The position numbers were made by a program, and so were the translations under genes. DNA of 64,000 nt from Crystallibacter degradans (GTDB taxonomy: Bacteria; Actinomycetota; Actinomycetes; Actinomycetales; Micrococcaceae). The notes under the pieces were generated by a model. The model did no database searches and was not told where the DNA came from. It worked only from the letters and a program-made list of their open reading frames with translations. Location of the stretch: assembly GCF_012952295.1 (NCBI RefSeq), contig NZ_JABBCH010000008.1, positions 1-64,000 on the forward strand, written 5' to 3'. Of this stretch, positions 17,947 to 27,136 are shown in pieces (position 1 is the stretch's first letter; each line of letters begins with the position of its first letter).

Positions 17947-18100
17947 CTTATCGGCTGACCTGGCCTGGCTGCACATTTCTGCCCAGCTGGCGCGGACGAC
18001 CCACAGGTTGCGTGACTTAACGCCTCTCCATCTTAGGGCCCGGCGGCGTTTCAGCCAAACCGGGAACACCGCCGGCGATAAGGAACCGGGGCGTGAGGGC

Positions 18101-18592
18101 TCAGCTGTTGATGCGGGGCTCGCGCAGTACCCAGCTGCTCGGCTCCAGCCGCTGGACGATTTTCTTGCCCAACCGCTCCAGATCGGCAACATCCTTGTGG
18201 TCGAGCCCGTCAAATACCGCATCGCGCACGGACTCGACGTGGGCCGGGGCAAGCTGCTCGATGGCGGAGTAGCCCTCTTCGGTCAGGGTAGCCATGGTGA
18301 CCCTGGCGTCCTCGGCGCACGGACTGCGCTTGACCCAGCCGCGCAGTTCCAGCTTCTTGACCACATGGGAGAGCCGGGACAGGGACGAGTAGGTGCGTGA
18401 AGCCAGCTCGCTCATCGGCAATGAACGGTCCTCCGCCTCGGAGAGCATAGCCAGGACGTTGTAGTCGAAGAGCGTGACTTTGGCCTCACGCTGCAAGGCG
18501 CCGTCCAGATTGCCGGGCAGCAGGGTGGTTACAGCCAGCAAGGCAAGCCAAGCCTGGCGTTCTTCGGGATCAAGCCAACGTGCAGAAGTCAT
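18101..18592 (-). CDS. MarR-family transcriptional regulator
   Basis: Winged-helix regulator, 163 aa. The DNA-binding core runs through YNVLAMLSEAEDRSLPMSELASRTYSSLSRLSHVVKKLELRGWVKR, with the wing region CAEDARVTMATLTEEGYSAIE that is typical of MarR proteins. Dimer helices are at both ends. The start ATG at 18592 follows AGAGGT; an open frame runs further upstream but lacks family residues. It is transcribed in the same direction as the VIT-family gene 71 nt upstream. The ligand and targets are unknown. Confidence 0.9.
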   Translation of the reverse strand: MTSARWLDPEERQAWLALLAVTTLLPGNLDGALQREAKVTLFDYNVLAMLSEAEDRSLPMSELASRTYSSLSRLSHVVKKLELRGWVKRSPCAEDARVTMATLTEEGYSAIEQLAPAHVESVRDAVFDGLDHKDVADLERLGKKIVQRLEPSSWVLREPRINS

Positions 18593-18663
18593 ACCTCTAT
18601 TCTGCCACATACTTGACGATTCAACTTTTCCTCCTGGCTTTGCCGTGGTCCGCGTCAGCGGGG

Positions 18664-19407
18664 TTAGACGATGCCGCTGGTACCGAGCCATGAACCGATC
18701 AGGAACGTGGCCATTAGCGCCAGCGCTCCGCCAATGACAACCCGCGTCACGGCAGGCAGGATGCGTGCACCGCCGAGGTAGGCACCCAGGCCGCCGGTTC
18801 CGGCCAGGGCCAGCAGCGTCGCGGCGAATGTCACGGGAACCCGCAGGCCTTCCGCTGGCAGCAGGATGGCCAGGGCCGGCAGGGCGGCACCGGCGACGAA
18901 AGCGATGAAAGAGGCAAAGGCAGCGTGCCATGGACTCGCTACCTCGTTTGGATCGATGCCCAATTCTGCCTCCAGGTGCGCGCCCAGGGCGTTATGCCTG
19001 GTGAGTTCCAGGGCGACCTGCCGTGCGGTGGCCGCGCTGACACCTTTGGACTCGTAGATTCCTGCCAGTTCCGCAAGCTCTTCCTCGGGCATCTGCTCAA
19101 GTTCGCGGGACTCTTTGGCAATGAGGGCATTCTGGCTGTCGCTGGAACTGGAGACTGAGACGTACTCTCCCAAAGCCATGGAGATGGCACCGCCAATCAC
19201 GGCGGCGAGCGTGGCAGCCAGCAGGGCACCGACATCCGAGGTGGCACCTGCCACCCCGACCACGATGGCGGCGACCGAAACGATACCGTCGTTGGCCCCG
19301 AGGACGCCCGCGCGCAGCCAGTTCAACCGGGTGGCTATGCCGGAACCGTGCGGTTCGTTTGCATGCTGGTGGTTGATGCCTGCCGTGGAGTCAGGTCCGC
19401 CGCCCAT
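18664..19407 (-). CDS. VIT1/CCC1-family iron/manganese transporter
   Basis: Membrane protein of 247 aa in the vacuolar iron transporter family, which move Fe2+ or Mn2+ out of the cytoplasm. The signature first span is LRAGVLGANDGIVSVAAIVVGVAGA, followed by the second span GAISMALGEYVSVSSSSDSQ, both diagnostic. A cytoplasmic helical domain with acidic residues (QMPEEELAELAGIYESKG) follows, then three more spans. The ATG lies 2 nt behind the stop of the upstream SGNH hydrolase gene, so the two are one transcript. Confidence 0.92.
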   Translation of the reverse strand: MGGGPDSTAGINHQHANEPHGSGIATRLNWLRAGVLGANDGIVSVAAIVVGVAGATSDVGALLAATLAAVIGGAISMALGEYVSVSSSSDSQNALIAKESRELEQMPEEELAELAGIYESKGVSAATARQVALELTRHNALGAHLEAELGIDPNEVASPWHAAFASFIAFVAGAALPALAILLPAEGLRVPVTFAATLLALAGTGGLGAYLGGARILPAVTRVVIGGALALMATFLIGSWLGTSGIV

Positions 19408-19409
19408 GC

Positions 19410-20183
19410 CTACGTCCGCACGTTCAGGCTGGCCAGCTGGGGGTACTTTGGCCCTAGGCTGTCCCCGGAGGAAACACCGCGCAGCCGGCGGGCGATCCAC
19501 GGCCCAACGTGCTCCCTGGTCCAGCGGGCGTTGGCCACCAGCGATTCACGCCGCGTCAGCGTGCTCAAGGCCGGCAGTTCCGGAAGCTCAATAAGATCGT
19601 CTACCTGCAAGGTCTCCAGCACCCGCTTGGCCATGAGGGTATGCCCGGCGGCGGACATATGGAGCCGGTCTTCGTCCCAGTACCGCCAGTCCTGGAACTC
19701 CCTCATCCGCCAGTAGTCCACAATCCGCGCGCCGTGCTTCTCGGCGATTTCGCGCACCCACTCGTTATAGATCGCTGTGCGGCCCCGGGTCTTCCCGAAA
19801 ACGGCTGATCCGGCGGAATCGAAACCGGTGAACATAACGACGTCGGCACCGGACTGCGCAAGTCTGGCGATGCCGCCGTCGTACGCTTTCATCAGTTCGT
19901 CGATGTCCACACTCGGGCGCAGGATGTCGTTGCCACCCGCGTAGACGGTCACGAGCGTGGGCTCCAGCGCCAAGGCCGGTTCGATCTGCTCGGCGAGCAC
20001 CTGCCGGATCTTCTTCCCGCGGATCGCCAGATTGGCATAACCCCAGCCCTGGCCCGCCAGCATCAACTGCTCCGCCACCCTGTCAGCCCAGCCGCGCACC
20101 CCGTTAGGCAGTTGTGGGTCTTTATCGCCGACGCCTTCCGTGAAGGAGTCACCAAGCGCCACAAACCGTTGAGTAAAAGTCAC
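19410..20183 (-). CDS. SGNH/GDSL-family hydrolase
   Basis: Esterase/lipase-type hydrolase, 257 aa. Block I is VALGDSFTEGVGD with the catalytic Ser in GDS. Block III is VYAGGNDIL and block V is DRLHMSAAGH with the catalytic Asp/His. No signal peptide, so it acts in the cytoplasm. The substrate cannot be inferred. The C-terminal 60 residues after the last block are basic and not recognised. The stop codon lies 2 nt before the VIT-family ATG. Confidence 0.9.
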   Translation of the reverse strand: MTFTQRFVALGDSFTEGVGDKDPQLPNGVRGWADRVAEQLMLAGQGWGYANLAIRGKKIRQVLAEQIEPALALEPTLVTVYAGGNDILRPSVDIDELMKAYDGGIARLAQSGADVVMFTGFDSAGSAVFGKTRGRTAIYNEWVREIAEKHGARIVDYWRMREFQDWRYWDEDRLHMSAAGHTLMAKRVLETLQVDDLIELPELPALSTLTRRESLVANARWTREHVGPWIARRLRGVSSGDSLGPKYPQLASLNVRT

Positions 20184-20246
20184 TCTGACAGATTAACAAA
20201 CTCCGGCGTGACTACTGGTGCAGAGCCAGTGCCGGCGTTTGGTTAG

Positions 20247-21098
20247 TCAGTGGCTCAGCTGCATCCGTTGGAGGATCGTGGCGGAGATTTCCTCGACCGA
20301 CATGGAGGCGGAGTTCATGGAGGGCACCCCGTTGGACCTGTACATCTCCTCGGCGTTACGCAGTTCGTAGCTGCATTGGGCCAGCGAGGCATAGGTGGTG
20401 TCCGGGCGGCGTTCCTGGCGTATCTGGCTCAGCCTGACCGGCAGGGAGGTCAGCCCAAAACATTTGTGGATATAGGGCAGCAGCGGATCCGGGAGCGACT
20501 GCCGGGAAAAATCCTCCTCGATCAGGGGGAAGTTCGCAGCCAAGATCCCGTGCTGCAGCGCCAGATACATTGCTGTCGGAGTTTTGCCGCACCGCGATGG
20601 GGCGATAAGGATCAGTGCCGCGCGCCCGAGGGCTCGGATGGACTGGCCGTCGTCATGTTCCATGGCGTACTCGACGGCGGTCATGCGGGACTGATAGCGG
20701 ATGGCGTCGCCAACGCCGTGGGCCCTGCCCGGTTCTCCGCTCGCGGTTGCCTGCAGGGCACTCTCCAACTGTGCGATGTGGGCATCGTACAGGTCCACAA
20801 AGTGCCCCTTGCTCTGCGAGAGGATCGCGCGCATATCCCGATTGACCGCCGTCGAGAAGACGATCGGCCGCGGGCCCGCGGCCGCGAGGCTGTCAATCGT
20901 GCGGACGACACGTTTTGCCTCCTCGGTGGTGGTGATAAAGGGAATGGTGCGGCGTTCGAACCGATGGCCGGGAAACTGGGTCAGCAAAGTGTTGCCCAGC
21001 GTCTCGGCGGTGATGCCAGTGCTGTTCGAGAGGAAGAAAACCACGGGAGCGGGGGCGCGCTCCGCCCCCGTGGTTTTGAGTTCACTGGTGCTGGTCAA
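20247..21098 (-). CDS. PEP synthase regulatory protein (DUF299 kinase/pyrophosphorylase)
   Basis: Bifunctional regulator that inactivates PEP synthase by ADP-dependent phosphorylation and reactivates it by phosphorolysis. About 283 aa from a TTG start. The N-terminus [21 protein letters not shown] and the P-loop-like [19 protein letters not shown] are typical. The TTG start at 21098 overlaps the ppsA stop by 4 nt (TTGA), a coupling like those elsewhere in the window; the frame is open upstream into ppsA, but those residues do not fit. Position immediately after ppsA supports PpsA as the partner rather than pyruvate phosphate dikinase. Confidence 0.9.
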   Translation of the reverse strand: MTSTSELKTTGAERAPAPVVFFLSNSTGITAETLGNTLLTQFPGHRFERRTIPFITTTEEAKRVVRTIDSLAAAGPRPIVFSTAVNRDMRAILSQSKGHFVDLYDAHIAQLESALQATASGEPGRAHGVGDAIRYQSRMTAVEYAMEHDDGQSIRALGRAALILIAPSRCGKTPTAMYLALQHGILAANFPLIEEDFSRQSLPDPLLPYIHKCFGLTSLPVRLSQIRQERRPDTTYASLAQCSYELRNAEEMYRSNGVPSMNSASMSVEEISATILQRMQLSH

Positions 21099-23530
21099 CG
21101 GGTCTTGCCCGGATCTGCGCTTGAGACCGTGGAGCGGTTGCCGGTCCGGGCCAGGCGCAGCCAGGTGTCCGTCACGGCGTCCGGGTTGAGTGAGATGGAG
21201 CTGATGCCTTGCTCCAGCAGCCATTCCGCAAAGTCCGGATGGTCGCTGGGGCCCTGGCCGCAGATGCCGACGTACTTCCCGCGGGCACGGCAGGCGGCGA
21301 TCGCCATCTCCAGGAGCTTCTTCACCGCTGGGTTGCGTTCGTCGAAGCCGCCGGCGACGAGCGCGGAGTCCCGGTCCAGGCCGAGGGTGAGCTGGGTCAG
21401 GTCATTGGAGCCGATGGAAAAGCCGTCGAAGTAGTCCAGGAACTCATCAGCCAGCAGGGCGTTGGCCGGCAGTTCGCACATCATAACGATCCGAAGCCCG
21501 TCCTCACCCCGGCGCAGCCCGTTGGCGGCGAGCAGCTCGGTCACCCCCTGCGCTTCCTCAAGGGTGCGTACGAACGGGACCATGAGCTTGATGTTGGACA
21601 GGCCCATCTCGTTGCGCGCGAACTTCAGGGCCTCGCACTCGAGCTCGAACGCCTTGCGGAACGACGGCGAGAGGTACCGGGAGGCACCACGGTACCCGAT
21701 CATCGGGTTCTCTTCGACCGGCTCGAAGGCGGGGCCGCCGAGCAGGTTGGCGTACTCGTTGGACTTGAAGTCCGAGAGCCGGATGATCACCGGTTCCGGC
21801 GCGAAGGCGGCGGCGATGGTGGCGATGCCCTCGGCCAGCCGGCGGACGTAGTAGTCCCGGGGCCCGTCGTAGGCGGCGGTCTTTTCCCGGATCTGCTGCA
21901 CCGTGTAGTCGGACAGCGCGGCGGGGCGCTCGATCTCGCCTTCCAAGGCCAGCAGGGCGTTGGGGTGGATGCCGATCTGCCGGTTTATGATGAATTCCAG
22001 ACGGGCCAGGCCGACGCCGCTGTGCGGGAGCCGGGAGAAGCTGAAGGCCTGTTCGGGCGTGCCTACGTTCATCATGATCTGAACCGGCGCCGGCGGCATT
22101 GTATCCACCGTGGTTTCGTGCAGCGTGTAATCGAGCAGCCCCTCGTAGACCAGCCCGGCCTCGCCCTCGGCGCAGGAGACGGTCACCGGTGCTCCGTCGG
22201 CCAGGATCCGGGACGCGTTTCCGGTGCCGACCACAGCCGGGATACCCAGTTCCCGGGCAATGATTGCCGCGTGGCAGGTGCGACCGCCGCGGTCGGTCAC
22301 GATCGCCGCGGCCTTCTTCATGATCGGTTCCCAGTCCGGGTCGGTCATATTCGCCACCAGGACGTCGCCGGGCTGGAACGAGGCCATCTGGTCGATCGAG
22401 GACAGCACACGCACCTGGCCGGCGCCGATCCGTTGGCCAATGGCCCGGCCTTCGGCCAGGACCTTGGAGTGCTCGTTGAGCTTGTAGCGGGAAATGGTGC
22501 CGCTGGCCTGGCGGGACTGGACGGTCTCGGGGCGGGCCTGCAGGATGTACAGTTCCCCGTCCACGCCGTCCTTGCCCCACTCAATGTCCATGGGGCGGCC
22601 ATAATGGGCTTCGATCGCCACCGCGTGCCGGGCGAGCTGCTCGACTTCGACATCGCTGAGGCTGAACCTGCCGCGCTGCTCGCGTGGCACGGGTACGAAA
22701 TCGACCGTCCGGCCGACCTCCCGGGACTCGGTGTAGGTCATCTGGACGGCTTTTTCGCCGAGTCCGCGCTTGAGGACCGCCGGACGGCCCGCGGCCAGGG
22801 CGGGCTTGTACACGTAGAACTCGTCAGGATTCACCGCTCCCTGGACCACTGCTTCGCCTAGGCCGTAGGAGGAGGTGATGAACACGGCGTCGTTGAAGCC
22901 GGACTCGGTATCCATCGTGAACATCACGCCGGAGGTGCCGATGTCGGAGCGGACCATGCGCTGGATACCGGCCGAGAGGGCAACCTCCGAATGGGTGAAA
23001 CCGTGATGGACGCGGTAGGCAATGGCCCGGTCATTGTAGAGCGAGGCAAAAACGTCCTTGATCGCGTGGAGGACATTCTCCACGCCCCGGATGTTCAGGA
23101 AGGTCTCCTGCTGGCCGGCAAAGGAAGCATCCGGCAGGTCCTCGGCCGTGGCGCTGGAGCGCACCGCCCAGGACACCTCCGCATCCCCGCCGTGGGTTTC
23201 AACCAGCTGGCCGTACGCGGCCCGGATCTGCTCCTCGAAACCGGCCGGGAACGGAGTATGGCAGATCAGGTCCCGGATCTGTGTGCCGGCCTGGGCCAGT
23301 GCGGTCACGTTGTCGCTGTCCAGGTCGTGGAGGATCGCGGCGATCCGATCGTCAAGGCCGGACTCGCCCAGGAAACGCCGGTAGGCGTCCGCCGTCGTGG
23401 CGAAACCGTCAGGAACCCTGACCCCGGCCGTGGCCAGGCCGCGGATCATCTCCCCAAGGGAGGCGTTTTTGCCCCCGACCTTCTCAAGGTCGGACAGGCC
23501 AAGTTCGGAAAACCAAAGAACGTCGGTCAT
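21095..23530 (-). CDS. ppsA: Phosphoenolpyruvate synthase (pyruvate, water dikinase)
   Basis: Gluconeogenic enzyme making PEP from pyruvate and ATP, 811 aa. Domains in order: ATP-grasp nucleotide-binding domain (1-340, with [21 protein letters not shown]), the swivelling phosphohistidine domain (about 385-460, catalytic H420 in [21 protein letters not shown]), and the C-terminal PEP/pyruvate barrel ([29 protein letters not shown]). Length and motifs match functional enzymes. AGGAG lies 11 nt upstream of ATG. It is coupled to its regulator downstream. Upstream on the same strand lie a collapsed permease gene and a glycine riboswitch, with no strong terminator between. Confidence 0.96.
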   Translation of the reverse strand: MTDVLWFSELGLSDLEKVGGKNASLGEMIRGLATAGVRVPDGFATTADAYRRFLGESGLDDRIAAILHDLDSDNVTALAQAGTQIRDLICHTPFPAGFEEQIRAAYGQLVETHGGDAEVSWAVRSSATAEDLPDASFAGQQETFLNIRGVENVLHAIKDVFASLYNDRAIAYRVHHGFTHSEVALSAGIQRMVRSDIGTSGVMFTMDTESGFNDAVFITSSYGLGEAVVQGAVNPDEFYVYKPALAAGRPAVLKRGLGEKAVQMTYTESREVGRTVDFVPVPREQRGRFSLSDVEVEQLARHAVAIEAHYGRPMDIEWGKDGVDGELYILQARPETVQSRQASGTISRYKLNEHSKVLAEGRAIGQRIGAGQVRVLSSIDQMASFQPGDVLVANMTDPDWEPIMKKAAAIVTDRGGRTCHAAIIARELGIPAVVGTGNASRILADGAPVTVSCAEGEAGLVYEGLLDYTLHETTVDTMPPAPVQIMMNVGTPEQAFSFSRLPHSGVGLARLEFIINRQIGIHPNALLALEGEIERPAALSDYTVQQIREKTAAYDGPRDYYVRRLAEGIATIAAAFAPEPVIIRLSDFKSNEYANLLGGPAFEPVEENPMIGYRGASRYLSPSFRKAFELECEALKFARNEMGLSNIKLMVPFVRTLEEAQGVTELLAANGLRRGEDGLRIVMMCELPANALLADEFLDYFDGFSIGSNDLTQLTLGLDRDSALVAGGFDERNPAVKKLLEMAIAACRARGKYVGICGQGPSDHPDFAEWLLEQGISSISLNPDAVTDTWLRLARTGNRSTVSSADPGKTR

Positions 23531-23644
23531 GGGGTTGTGCTCCTATGCGTGAACGCGCTGATCAGCGCTGTGAACGAAATCGGTAATGCCCAGGGCTGTC
23601 CGGGCGGAGTCTGGCGGTATGGGTGGCTGCCTGACCGGGCAGAA

Positions 23645-23865
23645 CTATCCGGCTTCCACCGTGGCGGAGTTCTCGCGGGCTTCGGCGTCGTGCCGGGCTT
23701 TGGCGTCTAGGTCGGCGCGGAACGCCGCGTAGCGGGCCAGATGCGCTGCCTTGCGGCGAAGTTGATGGCCCCGCCGATCGCGATCAGCTGGATATGGCGG
23801 TTGGAGAGCTGGCGCTCAAGGTGGGGGGCTTCATCCATCGCGGTGGAGACAGGTGGAACGGTCAT
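23645..23865 (-). pseudogene. Amino acid permease (APC family) remnant with internal deletion
   Basis: From the ATG at 23865 the first 34 residues are the intact N-terminus of a CycA-like permease (HLERQLSNRHIQLIAIGGAI). The reading then breaks off after GGAIN, exactly where the first membrane span should begin. In another frame the sequence continues with a typical C-terminal tail (HLARYAAFRADLDAKARHD, then AEARENSATVEAG) and stops at 23645. About 1.2-1.3 kb encoding all membrane spans is gone, and the junction near 23760 is out of frame, giving a 52-codon stub. The glycine riboswitch just upstream implies a former glycine/alanine permease. Confidence 0.82.
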
Positions 23866-23881
23866 GAGGAACTCCATCGTT

Positions 23882-23903
23882 CAAGTGCCACTGCCGTGGC
23901 ACT
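23882..23903 (-). promoter_or_regulatory. Perfect hairpin between glycine riboswitch and permease start
   Basis: AAGTGCCAC and GTGGCACTT form a perfect 9-bp stem with a 4-nt loop. It ends 17 nt before the ATG of the permease remnant and just before its GGAG site. It may be part of the riboswitch expression platform; no T run follows, so control of translation or anti-termination is as likely as termination. Confidence 0.45.
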
Positions 23904-23917
23904 TTGATTCGGGCTCC

Positions 23918-24117
23918 TCCCCGCTCTGTCATGGACCTGAGAGATTCCGCGTCCCCTGCTCTCGCAGGCGCCGCTTGCACCGTCGGTGAGCCAGGCTGCT
24001 GCCTGACTGCTTTCCAGAGTTGCCTATCCGCGGCGGTACTTTGGCCTGAGAGATTCCCGGGGAGGGTTTGCTCCTACGGCGCCTGCTGAATGTACCGGCA
24101 GGACTCTCCCGCCGCAG
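23918..24117 (-). promoter_or_regulatory. Tandem glycine riboswitch (orphaned copy, upstream of permease remnant and ppsA)
   Basis: Two glycine aptamers in series on the minus strand. Aptamer 1: GGCGGGAGAGTC, GCGCCGTAGGAGCAAA, then GAATCTCTCAGGCCAAA. Aptamer 2: AACTCTGGAAAGCAG, CACCGACGGTGCAAGC, then GAATCTCTCAGGTCCATGAC. These are the conserved cores of the gcvT-type class, which usually turns on glycine use or transport genes. A TATGAT box (24123-24118) just upstream is a plausible -10, with a weak -35. Its direct target is now a stub; the next intact gene on the strand is ppsA. Confidence 0.93.
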
Positions 24118-24123
24118 ATCATA

Positions 24124-24511
24124 AGCACTGCCCACCTCTGGGTGAGCAGGCTCACACCGTAGCGCGCAGAGGTGGAATCGTGCAAGCAAACTGCGTGAAT
24201 CGCTTTATTTTTCGCAACGCAGGGGCAATTGTGACACAACGTAAGCAATAACCGGCCTCGACCAAGATCCCGACCGCGGGTTCCGCCGACTGCGCTCCCG
24301 GCCGCACCGCATGAACTTCCCGCCCACCTGCGCCAGGTACGAACTGCCATGCAGTGGAACCGCCACCGGCTACGTCGCGGTCGGAAAGATGGCTTCGGCA
24401 CGTTCTGTGCCCATTCCCCGCGGAGGATGCGCGGCGTACGCTGGAGAATACTTCTGAAAGGTCCGGGCGGGGCGGATCCGGACAGCTTCCTTCCGGGAAC
24501 AGACATGGCGC
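24124..24511. other. Divergent intergenic region, no gene seen
   Basis: About 390 bp between the riboswitch promoter (minus strand) and the FG-GAP protein gene (plus strand). Several open frames exist on both strands but none shows a protein family or a good ribosome binding site. Presumably it carries the two divergent promoters; none stands out for the plus strand. Confidence 0.4.
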
Positions 24512-25690
24512 ATGCACAAGCGCGGCGGCCAGCATCGACTGGCCGGAATTGTCTGCGTGCTGTGCCTGTTTGTGCCGCAGCCGGCTTTGGAAGCCGGCAA
24601 GCTGCCCTCACACTCTGCATGTCCCCCCACCGCTGTCGTGACCGCCGTGCCCGCCGTCGGGCTGGTGCCGCGGGACATCGAAATTGTCTCGCCGCCGCTG
24701 ATTGCGGGCGAGCCCGTGGTGGGCGGGGAGCTGTCTTTGGAAGGCTTCGAATTCTCTGCGCCGGGCTCCGTCCTCACCTACGACTACAGCTGGCGGGACA
24801 CACTGGACGGGCACCCCGACGGCTACCACCGGGTCTTGTCTCTGACGCCGGATTGGCGCGGCGTGACCCTCACCGGCAATGTCGAAGCTTCGGCGGACGA
24901 CTATGAAACGACGCCCGCACCGGCCCGGCCGGTCCGGGTCTATTCGCGGACCTTCTCCCCGGACAACCGCAGCGAATTCTTTGCCCGCACGCTTGACGGA
25001 TCCCTCTGGTTTATTCCGTCATCCCCGGCAGGCCGGCTGGGAATGGCGAGTACCGGCGCCGGGAAGTGGCCCAAGGCCAGTGAAATGGACTCGGCGGGCG
25101 ATTTCGACGGCGACGGCCGCCATGACATCCTCACCCTGCACCGGAACGGCGTGCTGCTGCTGCATCCCGGCGACGGCTTGGGCGGGACCAAGCCCCTCCG
25201 GGTACTCGGCCCGGGCTGGACCGGCGTGCGCGATTTCCTTCTGCCCGGAGATTTCGACGGCGATTCCAGGCCCGACGTCATTACCCGCGACGACAGCGGG
25301 GCGCTGTGGCTGCATCGGGGACACGCTTCTGGCCTGAGGCCACGGACGCTGATCCTGCACGGCATCCGCCCGCCGGCCCGTGTCTTCTCCCCCGGCGACT
25401 TCGACGGCGATGGAAGGGCCGACATCATGTCGCTGGACGCCGTCGGAAGATTCTGGCTGCTGGCCGGAACCGGCAGCGGACAGGCCGAGGACCCGGTGCA
25501 GGCAGGCGGCGTTAGGTTCAGGGTGATGTCCGTAGCCACGCCCGGCGACTTCAATGCGGACAGATCCCCCGACCTGATTGTCCTCACCGCGGCCGGGATG
25601 TTGCTGCTTCTGCCGGGCACGGGCGACGGCACAATAGGTTTGCCGGTGCCGCTGGGCCTTGCCGGGCGGGACGTGGCGGAGCTGTTCTGA
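24512..25690 (+). CDS. Secreted FG-GAP/VCBS-repeat protein
   Basis: Exported beta-propeller protein, 392 aa, function unknown. The N-terminus is basic then hydrophobic (HRLAGIVCVLCLFVPQPALEA), a likely signal peptide. Residues about 50-145 form an unrecognised domain beginning IEIVSPPLIAGEPVVGGELS. From about 145 on, four calcium-binding FG-GAP blades are visible: DFDGDGRHD, DFDGDSRPD, DFDGDGRAD and a degenerate DFNADRSPD. Such propellers often tether enzymes or bind ligands outside the cell. No enzyme domain is present. The start is the first ATG before the signal peptide but lacks a strong ribosome binding site. Confidence 0.78.
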   Translation: MHKRGGQHRLAGIVCVLCLFVPQPALEAGKLPSHSACPPTAVVTAVPAVGLVPRDIEIVSPPLIAGEPVVGGELSLEGFEFSAPGSVLTYDYSWRDTLDGHPDGYHRVLSLTPDWRGVTLTGNVEASADDYETTPAPARPVRVYSRTFSPDNRSEFFARTLDGSLWFIPSSPAGRLGMASTGAGKWPKASEMDSAGDFDGDGRHDILTLHRNGVLLLHPGDGLGGTKPLRVLGPGWTGVRDFLLPGDFDGDSRPDVITRDDSGALWLHRGHASGLRPRTLILHGIRPPARVFSPGDFDGDGRADIMSLDAVGRFWLLAGTGSGQAEDPVQAGGVRFRVMSVATPGDFNADRSPDLIVLTAAGMLLLLPGTGDGTIGLPVPLGLAGRDVAELF

Positions 25691-25711
25691 GCAGGCGGAA
25701 TAAGGCCGGGG

Positions 25712-26050
25712 TCAGGCACCGTCGCGCGGAGCATACATGAGTACCGCCACCCCGGCCAGGGCAATCGCGGCCCCGGTGTAGTCCCAGCGGTCCGGCTGGA
25801 AACCGTCCATCACCATGCCCCAGGCCAACGAGCCGGCAATAAAGATCCCGCCGTAGCCGGCCAGGACCCGGCCGAAATTGGCATCCGGTTGGAAAGCCGC
25901 GATGAAGCCGTAGGCGCCCAAGGCCATGACCCCCAACCCGGCAAACCACCAGGCCCGGTCTTCGCGCACCGCCTGCCAGATCAGCCAGGCACCGCCGATC
26001 TCGGCGAGGGCGGCCAGGGCGAAGAGCAGGACGGACTTGGCGATGGTCAT
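25712..26050 (-). CDS. YnfA/UPF0060 family membrane protein
   Basis: Small four-span membrane protein, 112 aa, of the UPF0060 (YnfA) family, related to small multidrug resistance transporters; function not established. It carries the family blocks [44 protein letters not shown] and [12 protein letters not shown]. It lies 50 nt downstream of the siderophore-interacting protein gene on the same strand and may ride on that transcript. Confidence 0.93.
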   Translation of the reverse strand: MTIAKSVLLFALAALAEIGGAWLIWQAVREDRAWWFAGLGVMALGAYGFIAAFQPDANFGRVLAGYGGIFIAGSLAWGMVMDGFQPDRWDYTGAAIALAGVAVLMYAPRDGA

Positions 26051-26100
26051 GCGTCAATTCTCGCCTACGCCGGGCAGCTCAAGTCCAACACGCGTGGCCC

Positions 26101-27099
26101 TCAGGCTTCGGCCTTGCCCTGCCGCCAGTAACCCATGAAGGCCACCTGCTTGCGGTCGATGCCGACGTCCCGCACCAGGTAACGGCGCAGCTCCCGGATA
26201 ACCGCGGCCTCGCCGGCAATCCAGGCGTAGAACGGCCGCGTGGATTCCACCGTGGTTTCCCACAGGATGACGCTGTCAATGTCCACGTCCTCTGGCTCGT
26301 CGCCCTCGCCCTGCCGCAGGCCGGCACCGGGAACAAGGACGGCGTTCCGCACCGCCGCATCGAGCAGCTCACCGTGCGGACGGCCGCCGCGCGCCAGCCA
26401 CTGCACTTCCATGTCGGCCCCGGTCACCAGCTCCTGGAAGTCCGCGACGTCGGGCACTTCGAGGATGGCGTTGCCAGTCATGTCCGCCGGCAGCGCGGCC
26501 AGGATGGCGGCGATCGCCGGGACAGCGGTCTCATCGCCGGCGAGCAGCACATGCGACGCCAGGCCGGGACGCCACTCGATGCCCCCGTAGTTCTTGGCCG
26601 TGGTGCAGTTGACGGCGCCGGCGTTGGGCCCGATGATCGTGACCCGGTCTCCGGCCATCGCACGGTCCGCCCACATCGAGGCGGGCCCGCCCTTGCCATC
26701 GGCGTCGAAATGCATCACAAAGTCGACGTCGAGCTCCGGAGTCTTCCCGTAGCGGAAGTCCCGGACCGTGTAGGTGCGCATGGAGCCGCGCGTGCGCTCG
26801 TCGAGCGACAGCCAGTGCTGGTACCACCCGCCGGTCAGCGCGGTGGCGCCCGGGCCTGATTCCGGCGCGCGGGGGTCGCCGAAAGCCGGCAGCGGGATTT
26901 CGCGACCGTCCGCATCCAGGGCAGGAACCACTACCTTGATGCGCAGGTCCAGCGTGGGGCCGTCGACGCCGAAAAGCCTGAGCCCTTCTCCGGCGAACGT
27001 GATCCGGCGGAAGTTCGGCGACAGTTCCCGCACGGCTGCGACGTCGACGTCGAAAGCCAGGACGGGGGTGACTGCTGTTTCGGTGGCGAGTGCCGTCAT
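26101..27099 (-). CDS. Siderophore-interacting protein (FAD-dependent ferric-siderophore reductase)
   Basis: Cytoplasmic flavoprotein that releases iron by reducing imported ferric siderophore, 332 aa. The FAD-binding domain holds the RTYTVR motif (residues about 105-115) and the SIP domain holds HVLLAGDETAVPAIAAILAALP and FYAWIAGEAAVIRELRRYLV, both typical. It is the last iron gene of the operon, 37 nt after the ATPase gene. The operon's IdeR-like box lies upstream of the first permease. Confidence 0.93.
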   Translation of the reverse strand: MTALATETAVTPVLAFDVDVAAVRELSPNFRRITFAGEGLRLFGVDGPTLDLRIKVVVPALDADGREIPLPAFGDPRAPESGPGATALTGGWYQHWLSLDERTRGSMRTYTVRDFRYGKTPELDVDFVMHFDADGKGGPASMWADRAMAGDRVTIIGPNAGAVNCTTAKNYGGIEWRPGLASHVLLAGDETAVPAIAAILAALPADMTGNAILEVPDVADFQELVTGADMEVQWLARGGRPHGELLDAAVRNAVLVPGAGLRQGEGDEPEDVDIDSVILWETTVESTRPFYAWIAGEAAVIRELRRYLVRDVGIDRKQVAFMGYWRQGKAEA

Positions 27100-27136
27100 C
27101 GTGATTCTCCGTTCGAAGGGGCGTGCTTGGCGGCGG

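Noticed and set aside
23554-23567. GCGCTGATCAGCGC palindrome before ppsA as a terminator
   Set aside because: It is a loop-less palindrome without a T tract; it may be an operator, but nothing else supports a role.
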